Positions 35,723 through 44,422 of a stretch of 64,000 bases of DNA are shown in pieces. Every line of letters begins with the position of its first letter. Position 1 is the first letter of the stretch. Below the pieces are notes generated by a model. It was not told the DNA's origin. It did not search any database and saw only the letters and a list, made by a program, of their open reading frames with translations. Position numbers and translations under genes: made by a program. The stretch comes from Thermomonospora catenispora (GTDB taxonomy: Bacteria; Actinomycetota; Actinomycetes; Streptosporangiales; Streptosporangiaceae): NCBI RefSeq assembly GCF_006363815.1, contig NZ_RRYT01000009.1:58442-122441 (forward strand), given 5' to 3'.

Positions 35723-37510
35723 TCAGAACGGGACCTCGTCGTCATCGTCGAGCCCGGCGAACGGGTCGGCGGCGTCCGCGGCGGCGGTCCCCGCGTCCCC
35801 GCGGAAGGCGGAGTCGGACTCCGACGGTCGGGTCGCCCAGGCGGGGAAGGGGAACTCCACCGCCAGCGGCACCGGGATCTCCGGCTGGCCGATGAACATG
35901 GTCCCGGGCCTGGCGATCGTCGCGCGGGCCCGCGCCGCCGGAGGCAGCCAGCCGTACTCGGCGCGGGAGGCCTCGGCGGCGTCCAGCCGGCCCGCCACCC
36001 GCACCGCGCAGTTGGCCACGATCCGCCGTTCGACCTCCGAGGCGGTCTGCTGGGCGCCGATCAGGATCACCCCGAGCGAGCGGCCGCGTTCGGCCACGTC
36101 CAGCAGGATCTCCTTGATCGGCGAGCCGCCCTCGCGGGGGGCGTACTTGTTCAGCTCGTCCAGCACCACGAACAGCAGGGGCCGGGCGCTGCCGGAGCTC
36201 TCCTTGCGCTGGAACTCGCCGCGCAGCACCACGCCGACCACGAACCGCTGCGCCCGGTCCGGCAGGTTGTGCAGGTCGACGATGGTGACCTGGGCGTCGG
36301 AGGTGGTGATGGAACGATCCTTGCGCGGCGGCAGGTCGCCCCGGACGATCGTCTCCAGCGGCCGCACCGAGGAGCGCAGCCGGCGCAGGAACGCGTTGAT
36401 GGTGCCGACCCCGACCAGGCCGCCGCCCGCCCACTCGGCGCGGGTGTCCTCGTCGGTCAGCTCGGTCTCGATCAGATCGACCAGGTCCTTGTAGGTGCGG
36501 CAGACCGTGCCGAGCCCGCCGTCGGGCTTGCGGATCCGCACCGCGCCGCCGTCCTCGGCCTGCTGGGCGTCGCGTCGCAGCCGGGCGGCCACCTGCCCGA
36601 TCAGCAGGGTGTACTGGGCGCGTTCGTCCTCGGTGTCGGCGAAGACGTAACGCAGCAGCTCCTCGCGGCAGAACTCGGCGAGCGTCCAGTAGAACGGGCC
36701 GACGTCCCGGGTGCGCGAGGAGACGTCGGGGACGCCGTTGGGATCGCCGGGCCGGGGCGGGGCGAACACGTGCACGCTCTCGAACGGCCGGGCGGGCAGC
36801 CCCAGGGCGGCGTACGCGGCGCGGGACCGCTCGTCCAGCCGGTTGTTGGGGTGGTCGAGGAACAGCAGGTCCTCGCCCTTGACGGAGAAGATCAGCGCCT
36901 TGGTGTTGGCGGCCTCCGCGCCCAGCGCCCCCGAGTTGAAGATCGAATACAGCAGGAACGTGGCGAAGGAGGTCTTGGTCGCCACGCCCGACACCCCGGA
37001 GATCGACACGTGCGCGCCGCGGGTGCCGTCGAGGAAGTCCAGGTTCAGATGGATCGGCTCGCCGTCGCGGCCCAGCCCCACCGGGACCCGGCGCTCCATC
37101 ACGTCGAAGTACAGCGCCAGCTCGCGGTCGGAGTCCCCGGCGCGGTAGGCGACCGTGCCCGGCAGCGGCGGCATGTACATCTCCGGGTCGACCCGGGTGA
37201 CGGTGACCTCGGCGGCCTCCACCACCGCCGCGGGCAGCACCCCGTCGGCGATCAGGAACACGTCCGAGTCGTAGGCGGCCCCCTCGTGCCGCGCCTGGAT
37301 GTCGGTCACCACTCCCGCGATCAGCACCGATCCGCCGTCGGGCAGCTCCCGTCGGGTGGCTATGACCTCGTCGAGCTGCACCACCTGCCCCGGCTCCAGC
37401 CCGACCCAGAACGACAGCGGCGTCGCCGACTGCGTGCCCAGCACCCGCCCCACGGCCTGCCCGGGGACGGCCTTCGACGCGGTTTCACCGTTCGTTGTCC
37501 GTGCCACCAT
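35723..37510 (-). CDS. herA: HerA/FtsK-superfamily DNA translocase ATPase
   Basis: 595 residues. An N-terminal beta-rich HAS-barrel-like domain (about 18-115) is followed by an ATPase core. The Walker A region reads HVSISGVSGVATKTS (167-181), which keeps Lys 179 and Thr 180 but has one extra residue and Thr instead of Gly before the Lys, compared with GxxGxGKT. Walker B is LLFVVLDELNKYAP (Asp 451, Glu 452). SLGVILIGAQQTASEVERRIVANCAVRVAGRLD is the sensor and arginine-finger region typical of HerA. It is the first gene of the operon with sbcD, sbcC and nurA. HerA forms hexamers that pump DNA and activate NurA. Confidence 0.85.
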   Translation of the reverse strand: MVARTTNGETASKAVPGQAVGRVLGTQSATPLSFWVGLEPGQVVQLDEVIATRRELPDGGSVLIAGVVTDIQARHEGAAYDSDVFLIADGVLPAAVVEAAEVTVTRVDPEMYMPPLPGTVAYRAGDSDRELALYFDVMERRVPVGLGRDGEPIHLNLDFLDGTRGAHVSISGVSGVATKTSFATFLLYSIFNSGALGAEAANTKALIFSVKGEDLLFLDHPNNRLDERSRAAYAALGLPARPFESVHVFAPPRPGDPNGVPDVSSRTRDVGPFYWTLAEFCREELLRYVFADTEDERAQYTLLIGQVAARLRRDAQQAEDGGAVRIRKPDGGLGTVCRTYKDLVDLIETELTDEDTRAEWAGGGLVGVGTINAFLRRLRSSVRPLETIVRGDLPPRKDRSITTSDAQVTIVDLHNLPDRAQRFVVGVVLRGEFQRKESSGSARPLLFVVLDELNKYAPREGGSPIKEILLDVAERGRSLGVILIGAQQTASEVERRIVANCAVRVAGRLDAAEASRAEYGWLPPAARARATIARPGTMFIGQPEIPVPLAVEFPFPAWATRPSESDSAFRGDAGTAAADAADPFAGLDDDDEVPF

Positions 37511-37841
37511 GCAGGCGCTCCCACCCCATTGTCCTCGCGAGCCACATAGTGTCCCGGAAGGTTAATCGTCTGGGCGGACACTTTCGCGGCGAATCGGCGC
37601 CGGCCCGCCGGAACGGCCGCCGGGCCGGGCCGCCCCGCATCCTCCGACCGGCTCTTCCGGGCCCGGGGACGGAAAGGCGCCCTGCGGGCGTTCTGCCTGC
37701 TCAATGCCGTTTCGATGACATCCCGACGCCGCCTCGGCGCAGTGATTCGACCGCTTTGCAGCCATCGTCCGCCTGTCGCAAACGCCACGCGGAAGATGCG
37801 TTTTTTGGCACAGTTGTCCCGGCGGAAAGGGAGGTGAACCG
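37511..37841. promoter_or_regulatory. Divergent intergenic region herA / Ser-Thr kinase
   Basis: 331 bases hold the start signals of the resection operon (minus; GGGAGCGCCTGC before ATG 37510) and of the kinase operon (plus; AAAGGGAGGTGAACCG before GTG 37842). I see no convincing palindrome or consensus promoter. Confidence 0.4.
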
Positions 37842-39830
37842 GTGCCCGCGGCCGACGCACTCGAGCCGGACGACCCGCGACGGATCGGCCCTTACACCCT
37901 GCTGGGCCGACTCGGCGCCGGCGGGATGGGGCGGGTCTATCTGGGCCGTTCCCCCGGCGGCAGCCTGGTCGCCCTCAAAATGGTGCACGAGCGGTACGCC
38001 GCCGACGAGCGGTTCCGGGCGCGGTTCGCCCGGGAGGTGGCGGCGGCGCAGGCGGTGAGCGGGGTGTTCACCGCCCCGGTGGTGGACGCCGACCCCGAGG
38101 CGCCCCGGCCGTGGCTGGCCACCGCCTATCTGCCCGGGGTGTCGCTGCAGGAGGCGGTGCGCGAGCACGGCCCGTGGCCGGCGCCGTCGGTCCTGGCGCT
38201 GGGGGCGGCGCTCGCCGAGGCGCTGGTGTCGATCCACCGGGCCGGGATCGTGCACCGCGACCTCAAGCCGTCGAACGTGATGTTGTCGGCCGAGGGGCCG
38301 CGGGTCATCGACTTCGGGATCGCCCGGGCCGCCGACGCCGCCGCGATCACCCGGACCGGGGCGGTGCTGGGCACGCCCGGGTACATGCCGCCCGAGCAGG
38401 CGCTCGGCGCGGAGGTGGGGCCGGCCGGGGACGTGTTCGCCCTGGGCGCGGTGCTGGTGTTCACGGCGGCCGGGCACGGTCCGTTCGGCACCGGCCCGAT
38501 GGCGGAGATGCTGCACCGCGTGGTGCACGAGCCGCCGCGGCTGGACGGCGTCGCCGACCCCCGGCTGCGCGAGGTGGTCGCCGCGTGCCTGCACAAGGAC
38601 CCCGACGCCCGGCCCACGCCCGCCGACCTGCTGCGCGAGCTGAGCGACGAAGGCGTGCTCCGGCCCCCGGACGCGGTGCTGGTGCAGATCGACCGCCGGG
38701 CGGCCGAGCCCCTCCCGGGTGGTGGGCTCCGCCGGCGGGCGCTGGTGGTCGGCCTCTTGTCCGGGGCGGTGGCGGCGGGCGCCGCGGGGGCCGGGGCCGT
38801 GGTGTGGGTCTCCTCCCGCCCGGAACCCGCCCCGGCCGACACCGGGGTGCCGTCGCCGCCGCCCATCGGACGCCCCGGCAGGCCGCTGTGGCAGTACGAC
38901 GCGGGCCGCCCCCTGCGGCTGGTGATCGCCACGTCCTCGGGGCGGGTGATCGCCGGCGACGAGGGCGGGCGGCTGCACGCGGTCGACGCCTCCACCGGGA
39001 GGGCCGCCTGGCAGTACGCGGCCTCGAACAAGACGGTCGCCGGGCTGGCCGCGACCCCGGAGAGAGTGGTCGTCGGCTGCGACGACGGCACCGTGCACGC
39101 GCTGGACGTCCGGTCCGGCCGCCGGATCTGGCGGCGCGGCCTCGGCGCGGGGACGCCGTTCGTCACGGTGACGGACCAGACGGTGTACGCGGCGGTCCAA
39201 AGGCCCTCCAGCGGCCTCGTGGCCGCGCTGTCGCTCTCCGACGGGAGCCTGCGGTGGCGGCACCGGACGAGCCGGCCGCTGCCGGGGCCGTGCGGCGTGG
39301 GGGGCGGGCTGGTGGTCGTGCCCGACGAGAACCTCTACGCCCTCGACGCCGGCTCGGGCTCGGTGCGGTGGCGCTCGGAGGTGGAATTCCCCACCGGGGC
39401 GACGGTGGGGGGCCCGCTGGTCTACTCCCCCGTCGAGGAGCCGGCGCTGCTCGCCCACGACCTGACCACCGGCAGGCGCCGGTGGCGGTACGAGACCGAC
39501 GACCAGATCGTCACCCCGGTGACGCGGCACGGCTCGGCGGTGTACGTGGCCGACCGCACCGGCGGCGTCCACGCGCTGGCGGACGACGGGCGGCGGCTGT
39601 GGCGCGCCCAGCTCAGCGGCCGGCTCCAGGGCAGGGTGGTCGCCGACGGCCGGAGGCTGTTCGCCGGAGCCGAGGACGGCCGGGTGTACGGACTCGACCT
39701 CTCCGGCGGGTCCATCGTCTGGACGCACCAGACCCGCGCCGCCGTCACCGCCGCGCCGGCCCTGTCCGGCTCCTCGGTGTTCGCCGCGAGCACGGACGGC
39801 TATCTGTACGCTCTCGACGCTCGAGTCTGA
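37842..39830 (+). CDS. Transmembrane Ser/Thr kinase with PQQ-type beta-propeller
   Basis: 662 residues. Hanks-type kinase domain 17-270: glycine loop LGAGGMGRVY, Lys 46, catalytic HRDLKPSN (Asp 140), DFG (157-159), and GTPGYMPPEQ activation segment. A single membrane span at 300-323 leads to an extracytoplasmic domain with repeated PQQ-propeller blades (RLHAVDASTGRAAWQY, TVHALDVRSGRRIW, NLYALDAGSGSVRW, RVYGLDLSGGSIVW, YLYALDA). It is probably a receptor kinase sensing an external ligand. GTG 37842 has an excellent Shine-Dalgarno. A second, related kinase gene follows 16 bases later. Confidence 0.93.
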   Translation: MPAADALEPDDPRRIGPYTLLGRLGAGGMGRVYLGRSPGGSLVALKMVHERYAADERFRARFAREVAAAQAVSGVFTAPVVDADPEAPRPWLATAYLPGVSLQEAVREHGPWPAPSVLALGAALAEALVSIHRAGIVHRDLKPSNVMLSAEGPRVIDFGIARAADAAAITRTGAVLGTPGYMPPEQALGAEVGPAGDVFALGAVLVFTAAGHGPFGTGPMAEMLHRVVHEPPRLDGVADPRLREVVAACLHKDPDARPTPADLLRELSDEGVLRPPDAVLVQIDRRAAEPLPGGGLRRRALVVGLLSGAVAAGAAGAGAVVWVSSRPEPAPADTGVPSPPPIGRPGRPLWQYDAGRPLRLVIATSSGRVIAGDEGGRLHAVDASTGRAAWQYAASNKTVAGLAATPERVVVGCDDGTVHALDVRSGRRIWRRGLGAGTPFVTVTDQTVYAAVQRPSSGLVAALSLSDGSLRWRHRTSRPLPGPCGVGGGLVVVPDENLYALDAGSGSVRWRSEVEFPTGATVGGPLVYSPVEEPALLAHDLTTGRRRWRYETDDQIVTPVTRHGSAVYVADRTGGVHALADDGRRLWRAQLSGRLQGRVVADGRRLFAGAEDGRVYGLDLSGGSIVWTHQTRAAVTAAPALSGSSVFAASTDGYLYALDARV

Positions 39831-39846
39831 TCGACGCTGAACCACG

Positions 39847-41973
39847 ATGAAACCACTGCTGCCCGACGATCCCGAGACCTACGGTCCCCACGTCCTGCTG
39901 GCGCGACTCGGCGCGGGCGGGACGGGCGTCGTCTACCTGGCCCGCTCCCCCGGCGGACGGCTGGTGGCGGTCAAGGCGGTGCACGCCGAGCTGGCGGCCG
40001 ACCCGGCGTTCCGGGAGCGGTTCGCCCGCGAGGTGGCGGCGCTGCGGACGGCGAGCGGGGCGTTCACCGCATCGCTCGTCGACGCCGACCCCGAGGCGCC
40101 CCGGCCGTGGCTGGCCACCGCCTACCTGCCCGGCGTCACCCTGGAGGAGGCGGTGCAGGCCGCGGGGCCGCTGCCCGTACCGGCCGTGAACGCGCTGGGC
40201 GCGGGACTGGCGGAGGCGCTGGTGTCGATCCATCGGACCGGGATCGCGCACCGGGACCTCAAGCCGTCGAACGTGCTGCTCACCCCGCACGGCCCCCGGC
40301 TGATCGACCTGGGCATGGCCCGGCCGCCGGGCACGACGGAGGCGTCGGAGACGCTGGCCGGCACCCCCGGCTACCTGTCGCCGGAACAGGCCTCCGGAGG
40401 CGAGGGCGGCCCCGAAGGGGACGTGTTCTCGCTGGCGGCGGTGCTGGTGTTCGCGGCCACGGGGGCGGGGCCGTTCGAGGCGGACACGGTGCCGGCGGTG
40501 CTGTACCGGGTGCTGAACGCGGCCCCCTCCCTGGAAGGGGTGCCCGACGCCGAGCTGCGCGCGTTCCTGGGGACGTGCCTGAGCCGGGAAGCGCGGGAAC
40601 GGCCCACCGCGGCCCAGATGATGGAGTTCTTCGCCGGACGGCCCGGGGCCGCTCTTCCCGACCCCGTGTCCGCCCTGATCCAGCAGGCGGTGAGCCGGGT
40701 GCCCGCGCCCGGGGCGCCGCCGTGGCGCACGGCGCCGCCCGTCGGACGGCGCCGGCTGGTCATGGGCCTGGCCGTCGGCGGGGCGGTGCTGCTGGCCGGA
40801 GGGGGAGCGGGCGCCGCGGCGCTGCTGGCGAACGCCGGGTCGGACGACCCGGTGGAGTGGCGGCACCGGGTGCCGGACCACGTCTCGGAGCTGTACGTCT
40901 CGGAGTCGCTGGTGGTGGCGGTGGGCCGCGAGCTGGGGTGGTACGCCGTGGACGGGCGGACCCGGAAGCGGCGCTGGCATCGGCCCGACCTGGAGCCTCC
41001 CCTCGTCGTGTCCGAGGTGGTGTTCGCCGGGGACATCCCCGTGGCGAGCCGCAACAGTGAGGTGTACGCCGTGGACCCCGCCACCGGTGAGGAGCTGTGG
41101 CGGCATCCCGCGGAGGTGCGCCTGCGCGGGCCCGCGTGCGATCGGAACATCGTCTGCCTGCCCGTCGTCGAGAGCCTGAGCAGGGCCCGGATCGTCGGCC
41201 GCGACGCGCGGACGGGGGCCGAACGGTGGAGCCTGCCCGCGAGCGACCGCGTCCGCGACATCGGGGCCGGCCTCGCCGACGGGGTGGTGTACTTCCACTC
41301 CGAGGAGCGCATGGAGGGCGTCCTGGCGGCGGCGGACGCCGCCACCGGCAGGCTCCGCTGGAAGGTCACCCTGGGCCGGGGGGTGATCTACCGGATGGAC
41401 AGGCCGGTCGCGGCGGGCGGCACCGTGTACGTCTTCGACAGCACCGGCGTCCTGCACGCCCGGGCGGCGAGCGACGGTTCCCGCCGCTGGTCCGTCGAGG
41501 TGGGCGGCGCTCTCCCCGAGCTCGCGACCGAGCAGGTCATGGTGGCCGGTGACGCGGTCTATGCGATGACCGCGGACGGCACGATCCGGTCGTTCGACCC
41601 CGCGACCGGGCGGATGCGGTGGCGGCTGCCCACCGGTGTGCGGCCGCGCCACCCGCTCGCCGACCGGATGACCCCGGCCGGTGACGTGGTGCTGGTGACG
41701 GCGCGGGAGACGCTGCTGGCGGTGGGCGCGGCGGACGGCCGGATCCGCTGGCAGCAGGAGATCGGCATCGAGGAGTCGGCCCCGGTCGTGGTCGACGGCC
41801 TGGCGCATCTGCGCACGCTGCACGGGATCAGGTCCTACGACCTCGCCGACGGACGCCCCGTGCGTCTGCTGTCCAGCAAGGAGTACCCGACGCCGACCAC
41901 CCTGCGGGCGCATCGGGGCCTGGTGGTGTGCGCTGTGCATCCGGGGGAGGTGCTCGCCCTGCGGCCGCGCTGA
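39847..41973 (+). CDS. Second transmembrane Ser/Thr kinase with PQQ-type propeller
   Basis: 708 residues, a paralogue of the preceding kinase. Glycine loop LGAGGTGVVYL, Lys 43, HRDLKPSN (Asp 137), but the magnesium motif reads DLG (154-156) instead of DFG, and the activation segment is GTPGYLSPEQ. A membrane span near 300-328 precedes a C-terminal propeller with blades such as EVYAVDPATGEELW, DARTGAERW, and TIRSFDPATGRMRW. Catalytic residues are present, so activity is likely. It is co-transcribed with the first kinase (16-base gap) and ends only 11 bases from a convergent lipoprotein gene. Tandem duplication is evident from the near-identical EAPRPWLATAYLPGV segment. Confidence 0.92.
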   Translation: MKPLLPDDPETYGPHVLLARLGAGGTGVVYLARSPGGRLVAVKAVHAELAADPAFRERFAREVAALRTASGAFTASLVDADPEAPRPWLATAYLPGVTLEEAVQAAGPLPVPAVNALGAGLAEALVSIHRTGIAHRDLKPSNVLLTPHGPRLIDLGMARPPGTTEASETLAGTPGYLSPEQASGGEGGPEGDVFSLAAVLVFAATGAGPFEADTVPAVLYRVLNAAPSLEGVPDAELRAFLGTCLSREARERPTAAQMMEFFAGRPGAALPDPVSALIQQAVSRVPAPGAPPWRTAPPVGRRRLVMGLAVGGAVLLAGGGAGAAALLANAGSDDPVEWRHRVPDHVSELYVSESLVVAVGRELGWYAVDGRTRKRRWHRPDLEPPLVVSEVVFAGDIPVASRNSEVYAVDPATGEELWRHPAEVRLRGPACDRNIVCLPVVESLSRARIVGRDARTGAERWSLPASDRVRDIGAGLADGVVYFHSEERMEGVLAAADAATGRLRWKVTLGRGVIYRMDRPVAAGGTVYVFDSTGVLHARAASDGSRRWSVEVGGALPELATEQVMVAGDAVYAMTADGTIRSFDPATGRMRWRLPTGVRPRHPLADRMTPAGDVVLVTARETLLAVGAADGRIRWQQEIGIEESAPVVVDGLAHLRTLHGIRSYDLADGRPVRLLSSKEYPTPTTLRAHRGLVVCAVHPGEVLALRPR

Positions 41974-41984
41974 CCGGCCCCGGG

Positions 41985-42923
41985 TCAGTCCTGATAGAGC
42001 GCGATGCAGTTGGCGCCCATCGTGTTGACATCCTCGATGAGGACACGGCCGTTCACGCTGATGCGGCAACGGATCACGCCGGCGAGGGGGTCCTTGCGCC
42101 AGCCGTTCAGAGTGAACGGCACGGTCTTCGCCGCCTGCGGGTCGAAGGACAGCTTCCGGCGCCAGGGCAGGCGCACCCCGGTGCGCTGCACCTGCTCGCT
42201 GCTCTCGGTGTCCCAGTAGGTGACCCGCTCGGCCGTGCCCGTGCCGAGCAGTTCGTAGACGACGGTCGCGGTCTGCCCGGCGTCCTGTGCCCCGACGCCG
42301 GGCAGTCGCTCCAGGACCCGCTGGGCCAGGCCGGCGAGCGTGGTCTTGGGGTCCTGCCCTTCGTGCTCGCGTTTCACCGACATGGTGATGGCGAGCAGCA
42401 GGCGTCCTCGGCGCACCCGGATCTCGTACTCGAGGAACGTCCGGTCCTCGTCCCCCAGCGTCGCGTAGTCGAACCAGCTGGCGTCCGCCCCCGGCACCAG
42501 ATCGGTGACCAGGATCATCCGCCGCCTGTCCGACAGCATCCGCTCCTTGTGGCTGCGCAGCGTCTCCTTGTACTCCAGCTCCGCCGTCGTGACGGTCGGC
42601 CGCAACGCCACTTCGAACGTGGAGCCCCCTGTCCGCAGGCACACGACCCGGTCGGGCTGCTGCCTGCTGATCTCCCTGCTCTCGTAGGGCAGCTGCGGAT
42701 GCCCGTAGCGGGCGTAGTCGGCGTCGGTGAGCAGGTCGCACATCTCCTCGGTGACCCGTCCGTTCACCGGCTGCGGCCACCCGCCCGGCGGCGGCGTCAC
42801 CTCGCCGGCCGCCGCCCGGCTCTTCTTCCCGCCGCCGTCGTCGCCGTCGCCGCCGACGGTGCCGCATGCGGCCGCCGACACCAGCATCACCGCAGCGATT
42901 CCGGCCGACCACCAACGCCGCAT
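41985..42923 (-). CDS. Putative lipoprotein, paralogue of the 43210 gene
   Basis: About 312 residues. The N-terminal signal MRRWWSAGIAAVMLVSAAAC ends in a lipobox (VSAAAC), followed by a Gly/Asp-rich linker. The mature domain starts GGWPQPVNGRVTEEMCDLLTDADYARYG and shares conserved blocks with its neighbour (ILVTDLVPGADASWFDY, KTTLAGLAQRVLERLPGVG, TATVVYELLGTG). The CDLLT start is reminiscent of DUF3558-like actinobacterial lipoproteins, but I would not assign it. ATG 42923 is preferred; GTG 42941 is an alternative. It converges with the kinase genes and may be a cell-surface partner of their sensor domains (speculative). Confidence 0.75.
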   Translation of the reverse strand: MRRWWSAGIAAVMLVSAAACGTVGGDGDDGGGKKSRAAAGEVTPPPGGWPQPVNGRVTEEMCDLLTDADYARYGHPQLPYESREISRQQPDRVVCLRTGGSTFEVALRPTVTTAELEYKETLRSHKERMLSDRRRMILVTDLVPGADASWFDYATLGDEDRTFLEYEIRVRRGRLLLAITMSVKREHEGQDPKTTLAGLAQRVLERLPGVGAQDAGQTATVVYELLGTGTAERVTYWDTESSEQVQRTGVRLPWRRKLSFDPQAAKTVPFTLNGWRKDPLAGVIRCRISVNGRVLIEDVNTMGANCIALYQD

Positions 42924-42941
42924 CACGCCTGAATTCCTCAC

Positions 42942-43209
42942 TTCCAGCGTTCAGCCCGGACAGACGGTAATCCCCGCCATTGTGCAATCTGGACGGAATA
43001 TGCATCCGGCCGGTCACATCTCGATCACGGTTCGGGCCTTCGCGCGGCACGGGAAACGCCGCCGCCGGAATCGCATCGGATTCCTCACCCATCGTGGCCG
43101 GATCACGCCCCTCCCGGCTCACGGCGCCGCGGCCGGCGAGGAGGGGCCCGCTCCGAGCACCTCGGCCGCGGACCGGGCTCGAGGCGTCGCTCGACCCGCC
43201 GTGGAGCGG
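42942..43209 (-). promoter_or_regulatory. Upstream region of lipoprotein gene with element shared with its paralogue
   Basis: GACGGTAATC (from 42963) followed about 20 bases on by GGAATAT recurs upstream of the paralogous gene (GACGGTAATC from 44191, then GGAATAT). On the coding strand this gives ATATTCC then ATTACCGTC, with TACCGT a possible -10. The rest of this 268-base gap shows nothing. Confidence 0.45.
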
Positions 43210-44154
43210 TCACCCCGGATAGCGGTAGTCGCAGCCGACGAACTGCGGGTGGGACTTCTCGGCGACGACCCGGCCGTTCATGAGGATGCGGCAGCGCACC
43301 CCCCGGGGATCGGACCCCAGGAACGCGCCTCCCGACACGCTGAACGGGCCGTCCAGCTCGGCCTGCCGGGGGTCGAAGGTCCGCTTCAGACGCCACGGCA
43401 GCTTCACGTTGTTGCGGAAAACGAGCCGACGGACCCCGGGATCCCAGTAGTTGATCGTGAAGACGCTGCCGTTGCCGAGCAGCTCGTAGACGACGGTCGG
43501 GGTCTGTCCGGTGTCCCGCGTCCCGACGCCGGGCAACCGCTGCAGGACCCGCTGCGCCAACCCCACGAGCGTGGTCTTGGGATCCTTCCCGCCGCGCTTG
43601 GGGTCCATGGTCAGCACGATGGAGAACAGCAGGGAGCCCCGGCGCACCAGGATCTCGTACTCGTCGAAATCCCTGACCGCGATCTCCAACGCCGAGTAGT
43701 CGAACCAGCTCTCATCGGCCCCCGGCACCAGATCGGTGGCCAGGATCATCTGCCGGTGATCCTGGAACATCAGGTCCTTGTGCTGTTGCAGCCTCTGCTG
43801 GAACTCCTTTTTCGCCAGCTCGGCGGACGGGCGCAACCCGATCGAGAAGGAAGAGCCCCCCAGTCTCCTCGTGCACACCGCCCAGTCGGGGTTGTTCGGG
43901 TCGATCTCCTTCTTCTCGAAGGGCCGCTGGGGATATCCGTACTCCTGGTAGTCGGCGTCGGTGAGCAGATCGCACATCCTCTCGGTGACCCGCCCGTTCA
44001 CCGGCTGCGGCCACCCGCCCGGCGGCACCGTCACCCGGACGGCCGCCGCCCGGCTCTTCCCCTCGCCACCGCCGCCGCCGTCATCGCCCCCGCCGCACGC
44101 GGTCGCCGACACCAGCATCACCGCGGCGATCCCGGTCGACCACCAGCGCCGCAC
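43210..44154 (-). CDS. Putative lipoprotein, paralogue of the 41985 gene
   Basis: 314 residues. Signal MRRWWSTGIAAVMLVSATAC with lipobox (VSATAC), Gly-rich linker, then the same domain as its neighbour (GGWPQPVNGRVTERMCDLLTDADYQEYG, ILATDLVPGADESWFDY, KTTLVGLAQRVLQRLPGVG, TPTVVYELLGNG). The pair arose by tandem duplication including the promoter region. GTG 44154 has AAGGAGAAGGG upstream. It is anchored on the outer face of the cytoplasmic membrane. The function is unknown; proximity to two receptor kinases with extracellular propellers is the only clue. Confidence 0.78.
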   Translation of the reverse strand: MRRWWSTGIAAVMLVSATACGGGDDGGGGGEGKSRAAAVRVTVPPGGWPQPVNGRVTERMCDLLTDADYQEYGYPQRPFEKKEIDPNNPDWAVCTRRLGGSSFSIGLRPSAELAKKEFQQRLQQHKDLMFQDHRQMILATDLVPGADESWFDYSALEIAVRDFDEYEILVRRGSLLFSIVLTMDPKRGGKDPKTTLVGLAQRVLQRLPGVGTRDTGQTPTVVYELLGNGSVFTINYWDPGVRRLVFRNNVKLPWRLKRTFDPRQAELDGPFSVSGGAFLGSDPRGVRCRILMNGRVVAEKSHPQFVGCDYRYPG

Positions 44155-44422
44155 CCTTTTCTCCCTTCTCCTTCCGAGCCCCGTCCGGCATGACGGTAAT
44201 CAGGGCATTCGGCACCCTCAATGGAATATTCACTTCTCGGCGACGCCGTGATCGTGATTCCGTTCTCCGCACGGGAAGGAGCCGCCGCTCCGCCGCATGT
44301 CGTATCGGCGTCCTCGCGCACGTCTTCACACGCGTCCTCGCCCGCCGCGGCCGGAATCCGCCCCTCACCCGCTCCGCCGACGGCCTGCGGGCCGCGGCCG
44401 GGTCCCGCCTAGACTGCACACC

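Noticed and set aside
29086..37510. A CRISPR-Cas or defence island around the Cas4-like protein
   Set aside because: No repeat-spacer array, cas1/cas2 or effector gene is visible; the neighbours are DNA-end-processing genes.
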